Source of the DNA: Zopfochytrium polystomum
Lineage: Eukaryota; Chytridiomycota; Chytridiomycetes; Chytridiales; Chytridiaceae
DNA length: 64,000 bases
Assembly (NCBI GenBank): GCA_025765615.1
Contig: JAIVFJ010000071.1
Location: 186,001-250,000 of the forward strand
Reading direction: 5' to 3'
Position 1 is the first letter of the stretch. Every line of letters begins with the position of its first letter. The notes below the pieces were generated by a model. That model was not told the DNA's origin. It saw only the letters and a list, made by a program, of their open reading frames with translations, and did not search any database. Made by a program: the position numbers and the translations under genes. Below, one piece after another: positions 59,301-64,000 of the stretch.

Positions 59301-59731
59301 CTGCGGCCGCTTCGTCCGCCGCCGGACAGCGAACTCCTGCGGCCAAGCAGTCCGGATCTTCAGGCCGAGGCCCTGGAACCTCCGCTGCCACTGGCAAGGC
59401 AAACACTGCAAAGCCCGCCGCCGCTCAGCCAAAGCAGCAGCAGAGCCCTCAGCGATCGACCGCGGGGAGCACGAAAGCAGCCGCCGCAGCGAAGCCCGCC
59501 ACGCAGCAGAAGCAGCAGCAAAGCCCGCAGCGATCGGCGTCCACAACCAGCTCCAAGGCCGCTGCTGCACCCAAGGCGGCCGCCCAGCCGAAGCAACAGC
59601 AGCAGAGCACGACCAAGCCGGCGACATCATCAAAGCCGGCTGCACCGGCAGCGGCACCCAAGGCAGCTGCGGCTTCAAAGCCCGCCGCCGCATCGGGGGG
59701 CAAAAAGAAGTTCCGCTCGTCCCAAAGCTGA
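56337..59731 (+). CDS. secreted ADP-ribosyltransferase-like protein, copy 2, with giant Ala/Gly/Lys tail
   Basis: Exons 56337-56903 and 57035-59731 (phase 0), 1087 aa. The N-terminal part matches copy 1: signal segment FASLFTALLAALCLYFAA, linker, VYRALT (Arg72), YISTTR (113-115), Glu-x-Glu 168-170 in REKEVLVQGHIP. Exon 2 begins STLYRRACSK, as in copies 1 and 3, and runs into about 880 residues made almost only of Ala, Gly, Lys, Thr, Ser and Arg. Repeats include GGKAATTSAAARGKAATKAQ and an about 80-residue unit repeated near 58750-59220. It ends GGKKKFRSSQS, matching the copy 1 end. The tail is strongly basic, resembling histone-H1-like or DNA-compacting tails, and could bind polyanions. Confidence 0.7.
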
Positions 59732-60620
59732 TCTTGGCCGATCGAATAGCTCGTCGGTCGCAGGATCTCCTTTTGCTGTTGATTTTGCTTCCCTCCCTGT
59801 TAACTTTTCTCAATCCGTTCTTCCCTTCTCTTCTCTTCTCACCCAGATTTCTTGTTCTTGCTCAAGTAGAGTTCTCTCTCTTTAGGGCGGGTTGAATGTT
59901 GGGCAGACGGTGAATTTTAAAATAGTTGATGGAACTTGCTTGATTCATTGGTGCCACTATCGGGGCGACTCCCAACAATCTGAACAAACCGCCGGCTGCG
60001 GACCTGCAAGCACAGACGAAAGATACTGCTAATGACAGAGGCTAGCAATAACAAAAGAACTATGACGGGTTGGGGAGCACAGCAGATAGCACACGCCTCC
60101 ACGCTGAGATCTCGAGGCTAGGTCTTGGACAATCCTAGAAGAGCGGACTTCCAACGTCCAATTAGGATCGATGCGGCAGTGTTACAAGCACGAAATCCCC
60201 GGGAATCTTGCCCTTGCACCAGTAAGATCTCTGAGGCAGAGCGCGAGGACGTTGAGCGTGCTTTGGCGATCATTTTCCCGATCGCATTTTATGTGCCTTC
60301 GCGGCAGTCTTCGCAGCCATCGCTGGACCGTCGCTCCATTCATGTCCAGCACAACCGTTTCCTGACGAGCTGCCCTTCCACCAACCCTCATCTACCTCTC
60401 CGCTTGTCCTTAATATTCATCGTTTGGTGTCGGGACTGGTCTGGCGGATGCAATAGCTGCGTGCGCAATCCGACTGTGAATAACCAACCCACCTGCTCGG
60501 CGGAAGGTATCCGGTGGCTGCGAGGAACTTCCCCGGCTTGGCGCGTTATTCCGCTTGCTGGCGTGCGCTTAAAGGTGAAAGGATGACCGTTGAGGAATTC
60601 CAAAAAAAAAGTTCGTTTTT

Positions 60621-60659
<39 letters not shown>

Positions 60660-60690
60660 GCACAAAAGCCACAAACCGGCAGCCGGTGCA
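59732..60690. other. intergenic with a long T run
   Basis: T36 at 60623-60658. No gene recognised; short frames lack motifs. Confidence 0.5.
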
Positions 60691-60885
60691 ATGGGTGGAA
60701 GGTCTGGCCCGAAGTATAACGCGGCGGTCGAACCTGCGCCAACTGCAGAAACTATTCAGTGGTTGACCAAAGAGGCCGAAAAGACAGGAGTCCAAGCCCC
60801 GCGGAAGGAGTTCAACAGAGCCGAACGCGGATTCACGAGGGACAACATATGGTCAAAGCTCCAGCCGGCGTATTCATTTGCATAG
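60691..60885 (+). CDS. possible small protein
   Basis: A 64-aa frame (MGGRSGPKYNAAVEPAPTAE, ending LQPAYSFA). It is protein-like in composition but without support from homology or splicing. It may be an exon of the next frame. Confidence 0.25.
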   Translation: MGGRSGPKYNAAVEPAPTAETIQWLTKEAEKTGVQAPRKEFNRAERGFTRDNIWSKLQPAYSFA

Positions 60886-60892
60886 ATTCCAA

Positions 60893-61615
60893 ATGGCAAA
60901 GCAAGATATTTTTCTCCAAGACCTTGGCATTGAAGAAGTCAAAATAACGACCGCCATCAGGTGGCGTTTGATTCCAACAGAACGACCGAGGCGAAGGCAG
61001 TTTGGTGCACGAGCTTGCGATTGTTTCGCTGTCCCAGCCGTAAGCGAAGCAACCACTCATACTGTCAAGGATGTGGTTGTTTGCGCGGTTCTTGCCGTCG
61101 TGTTGATCGGCGCAGTTGCGGCCTTGCTCCTTTTTTGGGCTCCGCAGCTTCTCCGGCTCTTGAATTCGTTTACGCAGAGAGAGCGAGAGAGCGAGAGAGA
61201 GAGAGCCAGCGAGAGAGAGAGCCAACGAGAGAGAGAGCCAGCGAGGGAGAGAGACTGTGTGACCCATCCGCCGCGACCTCTGTGTGTCTGCAAGTGCAAC
61301 GCCCAAACCGTCCCCCCGCCAAACACATTCCTGCCAGCCTTTTCCACCGTCGCGGAAAGGTTTAGTAATTACTATCACCCTTCCCCTCGAGCTCCAACTC
61401 TTTGGCCGTGTTCACGAACATCGCTCTCTTTCCACGCGCTCAGCGAGTACGATGTCGCCTTCCGGCTCCTTGACAGCTCCGAAGCGAACCGTCATTTGCT
61501 TGCTGCTGTAACTTGGCTAGCTTCCTGCCTCTTATTTGCTTCTGGGGCGAACAGTTCGCCAGGTCCTTGCGCTGCCACTCCTCGCCCCTGTTCCACAAGC
61601 GGATACCGACCCTGA
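60893..61615 (+). CDS. possible membrane protein upstream of copy 3
   Basis: Frame from ATG 60893 has one clear membrane segment (VVVCAVLAVVLIGAVAALLL). It then passes through the GA microsatellite as Arg/Glu/Ser repeats and ends in the region where the signal peptide of copy 3 should lie. Only the first about 95 residues look protein-like. May be a real gene ending earlier by splicing, or chance. Confidence 0.25.
   Translation: MAKQDIFLQDLGIEEVKITTAIRWRLIPTERPRRRQFGARACDCFAVPAVSEATTHTVKDVVVCAVLAVVLIGAVAALLLFWAPQLLRLLNSFTQRERESERERASERESQREREPARERDCVTHPPRPLCVCKCNAQTVPPPNTFLPAFSTVAERFSNYYHPSPRAPTLWPCSRTSLSFHALSEYDVAFRLLDSSEANRHLLAAVTWLASCLLFASGANSSPGPCAATPRPCSTSGYRP
61175..61255 (+). repeat. 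imperfect (GA)n tract upstream of copy 3
   Basis: Purine on the plus strand, opposite in strand sense to the CT tracts upstream of copies 1 and 2. Confidence 0.85.
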
Positions 61616-62281
61616 GAAAAAAAAGGCAATTACGTGTACCGCTGCGTTGACACAGGAAGGCCGCAAATCGCTAGACGCCAGCAACGGCACCCCGTCGACG
61701 AGCGAGCGGGAGAATGCCAACGCAAACTTTCACTCCGAGCACCAGACCAACGTGAAACCGAGTCAGCACATTTCCACGTCGAGGGATGAGCAACGTTCGC
61801 GAGCAAACCCGGTATTTGGAAAGGTTCCCCAGAAACCCTCGAATCGATTTGGACAAGGTTCCCCAGAAACCCTTGGACATGGCAGAGCATGCAAAAGCGA
61901 GTTCCCAGAGTACCAGAGAAAGATTATCAACCGTGAGCAGGAGGTTTTGATCATAGATCACATTCCGCAAGAAGCCTGTACGCTCATCAGGCGAGACGGG
62001 GTAAGTACAATTTCTTTCTTAAACGCTTTGGACGCGCTTTGTTGCAACAAAAGTCGGATTTTAAACAGCATCATCGTCATCTCCAAACCTCTTTCCCCTT
62101 TCCTCCCACGGCCAACCTGACCAATCTTTATCGCCGTGAGTGCAGTCGACCAGAAACTCAAGGCTCCCGCCAATGCCGTTCCAGCTTTTTGTTTAAGCAC
62201 CAACGAATTTTCGCCTCATTCACCGCTGAGAGAGCGGTTTTGCCCGAGTTGTTTGAACCGTACACGCTCAAATCGTCCTGA
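61452..62281 (+). pseudogene. ADP-ribosyltransferase-like protein, copy 3, decayed
   Basis: The domain is recognisable: VYR at 61634-61642, then ALTQEGRKSLDA in the next frame after one extra T at 61643; QHISTSR (STS); REQEVLIIDHIPQEACTLIR with Glu-x-Glu intact. A 19-bp block (AAGGTTCCCCAGAAACCCT) is directly duplicated inside the domain and shifts the frame there and back. The donor (GTAAGT at 62001) is intact, but the acceptor matching copies 1 and 2 reads CTG instead of CAG before ACCAATCTTTATCGC (62120). The signal-peptide region is split between frames. The last exon lacks the basic tail and the KKKFR end. Probably a pseudogene, though the extra T alone could be a sequence error. Confidence 0.65.
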
Positions 62282-62868
62282 GTCTGATGGCGTGGAAATC
62301 GGCCGGCAGGCCTGGATGCTGGAGAATCTGTGGTGTTTGTTACAATTAGTTTTCAACAGGTTCTCCGCCGTGGCATGATGCATGCCAAACCTTACCACCG
62401 ACTTTGCTAGTTTCTTTGTGAATATGGCCTCTTACGCATTTTTCACTGGGCGACGGGTCTTCCCATTTGCGTTCGAGCCATCCATCGACGAAAGGCTTGC
62501 GCTTAACGGAAGCCCTTACAGCAGTTATCCATACTTCTGCCGAACGATGCAAAGACTGCAGCGTTACCTAGGTCCAACACTATAAGGCATTCTGGCAGAA
62601 TAAAAGAAAGATGGGGGAGCGAAACCGAGGGCGGCCATGGCCAGCCCATAACTCGTCTGTGATAATATATGAACCGGTAGGCGAGACTGTTGGAGCAGGA
62701 AACATTCGCGAACTGGGGCAACAACAAACAGAAATATTGGGCCGAGCACAATAAGGTTGTCATTGATGATTGTATTGATTTGCTCAGTTTGATATCTGCT
62801 TGCAAAAGGCTGAATAAAACCAGCATACAGTGTCTGAGTCCGTCGTTCGACGCTGTTCAGGTTAGAGC
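62282..62868. other. intergenic
   Basis: 3' flanks of copy 3 and the ankyrin gene (convergent). No gene recognised. Confidence 0.5.
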
Positions 62869-63687
62869 TTAGGGAAGAATCGCTTCCCAAAACCGAACAA
62901 CGCCATTATGACCGTCAAGAGCGGCCGCTCGCGTGCATTTTGACTTGAGATGTGCGACTGTCTCCTTTCCAGCTTTAGCACACCAGGCGTCCAGAAGTCC
63001 AGAGTCTTTCCACCAGCGAAGCACGTCCTCGCGGCCATGGCTGGATGGCAGCTCAAACGCAGCCTCGGAGAACCGCATTTCGAGGCCAGAGCCGCGCCAC
63101 CACTCGAGCACTTCAACGTGCCCGACCCTGCTGGCGTACTCGACAGCCGCGGCTGTGTAACGCAGCTCGATGCCCGACGCCAGCCACCACGCAAGCACGC
63201 GCGTTTCGCCTGCCCGGCAGGCCAGGTCGATCGCGCGAGTTGTGTACAGCATCGGCAAATTTGTCGGTGTATCCTCGAGCTCGCCGCCTTGGCCTTGGTG
63301 GTGCTCCGTCGCTCGGTGCTGCCGCAACCACCAGTCCAGCACGGCTACGTGCCCGTGCTCTGACGCGCCGCCGACCGCCTCGGCCGTGTACGCCAGCGCC
63401 GCGGCCGGCACGCCAGACTCTGCGCGCCACCACTGGAGCACGGCGACGTGGCCCATCCGCGACGCCTCGTCCAGGGCGGCCGCCGTGTACCGCAGAGGCA
63501 GGCCTGACAGGCGCCACAGCCGCAGCACCCCGACCGAGCCCGCCTCACTCGCGCTGTCGAGAGCGTGCGCTGTGTAGGTGTAGTTGGCACCGTTGGAGTC
63601 CGCAACGCCGGCGGCGGCATCTTTGAGCAGCGAGTCCAGGAAGGCGAGGTCGCCGTCCTCTGACGCCCGATCCAGCAACGAAGACAT
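62869..63687 (-). CDS. ankyrin-type repeat protein of the chytrid WW-repeat class
   Basis: A 272-aa intronless gene starting MSSLLDRASEDGDLAFLDSL. Seven or so repeats follow, for example MGHVAVLQWWRAESGV, GHVAVLDWWLRQHRAT, ETRVLAWWLASGIELRYTAA, GHVEVLEWWRGSGLEMRFSE, REDVLRWWKDSGLLDAW. It ends HNGVVRFWEAILP. It shares its repeat type with the gene at 25.2 kb, but the two are not recent duplicates. Probably a protein-binding scaffold; no enzymatic domain. Confidence 0.75.
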   Translation of the reverse strand: MSSLLDRASEDGDLAFLDSLLKDAAAGVADSNGANYTYTAHALDSASEAGSVGVLRLWRLSGLPLRYTAAALDEASRMGHVAVLQWWRAESGVPAAALAYTAEAVGGASEHGHVAVLDWWLRQHRATEHHQGQGGELEDTPTNLPMLYTTRAIDLACRAGETRVLAWWLASGIELRYTAAAVEYASRVGHVEVLEWWRGSGLEMRFSEAAFELPSSHGREDVLRWWKDSGLLDAWCAKAGKETVAHLKSKCTRAAALDGHNGVVRFWEAILP

Positions 63688-64000
63688 GATGATGTGATTG
63701 AGATCCGCCTGGCTATCTCTTGGTCAACCCACTACACGCACACACATACATACACAACACACACACACTCTCTGCCAAGACTAAATAAACAAAATGAAAA
63801 AAAAAGATGAAGAAAAAAAAAAAAAAAGAAATCCACAACTAAGCCCAACCTCAACTATCACTATGATAGCGCGAACGGCCACCGCCCCCTGACGGGCTGA
63901 GCAGGCGGCTGAGCACCAACGCGGAATCCAGCCGTTTTCTTTTTGTTTCTTAATTGTCCCGTTTTTTTTTGTTTTTTTTTTCGTTTTTCTTCATTTTTTA
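63688..64000. promoter_or_regulatory. upstream region of the ankyrin gene, CA and poly-A/T tracts
   Basis: (CA)n at 63733-63768, A runs at 63799-63828, T runs at 63961-63985. No gene. Confidence 0.5.

Noticed and set aside
57765..59885. Long alternative frame of about 700 codons overlapping the copy 2 tail
   Set aside because: It is the +1 shadow of the GC-rich Ala/Gly/Lys repeat. Only the main frame begins with the LYRRAC segment shared by all copies and ends with the shared KKKFR.

Overview
The window is nuclear DNA of a eukaryote, most likely an early-diverging zoosporic fungus (chytrid-like). The evidence is short GT-AG introns of about 50-130 nt in nearly every GC-rich gene, an RPB6 gene, a P5A ATPase, a peroxisomal acyl-CoA oxidase with PTS1, and two genes of the chytrid-type ankyrin family whose repeats read like GHVxVLxWWxxSGLxxxYT. 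The taxonomic call is inference; no rRNA gene is present to prove it.

Layout. 0-0.7 kb: 5' end of a Helitron-like helicase gene on the minus strand, cut by the window edge. 2.4-4.1 kb: two tandem minus-strand paralogues of unknown function. 5.0-8.7 kb: a RhoGEF with DH, PH and two WW domains. 9.3-11.1 kb: an SCP/Psr1-like phosphatase. 12.4-14.4 kb: a secreted protein built of two related halves. 15.2-20.1 kb: a P5A (Spf1-type) ATPase. 20.3-21.0 kb: RNA polymerase subunit RPB6. 22.4-23.3 kb: a second FCP1/NIF-type phosphatase. 24.1-24.6 kb: a Reeler-like secreted protein. 25.2-26.1 kb: an ankyrin protein. 26.4-27.8 kb: an F-box/WD40 protein. 28.3-30.2 kb: an arrestin-like protein. 30.4-33.2 kb: acyl-CoA oxidase. 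33.6-35.9 kb: an intact seven-exon gene of unknown function. 36.0-37.9 kb: a cytochrome P450 whose parts lie in opposite orientations. 38.6-39.1 kb: a single-pass membrane protein with a cysteine cluster.

39.5-53.9 kb is a gene-poor mobile-element block. It holds a LINE remnant with RNase H, an inverted pair of dispersed repeats, tRNA-derived pieces, a 65-bp terminal-inverted-repeat element, and two retroelement-type promoters. One of these promoters carries perfect heat-shock elements. The block ends inside what looks like a truncated host exon at 53.9-54.0 kb.

54.3-62.3 kb is the most interesting region. It is a tandem family of three secreted proteins with a compact domain that reads like an R-S-E ADP-ribosyltransferase (YR, then STT/STS, then ExE). 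The second copy carries an enormous Ala/Gly/Lys tail of about 900 residues. The third is decaying. A second ankyrin gene closes the window.

Data quality. At least 15 apparent frameshifts in otherwise conserved genes are single extra bases, mostly in short homopolymers. This looks like an insertion-biased consensus error, so broken reading frames here should not be read as pseudogenes without checking.
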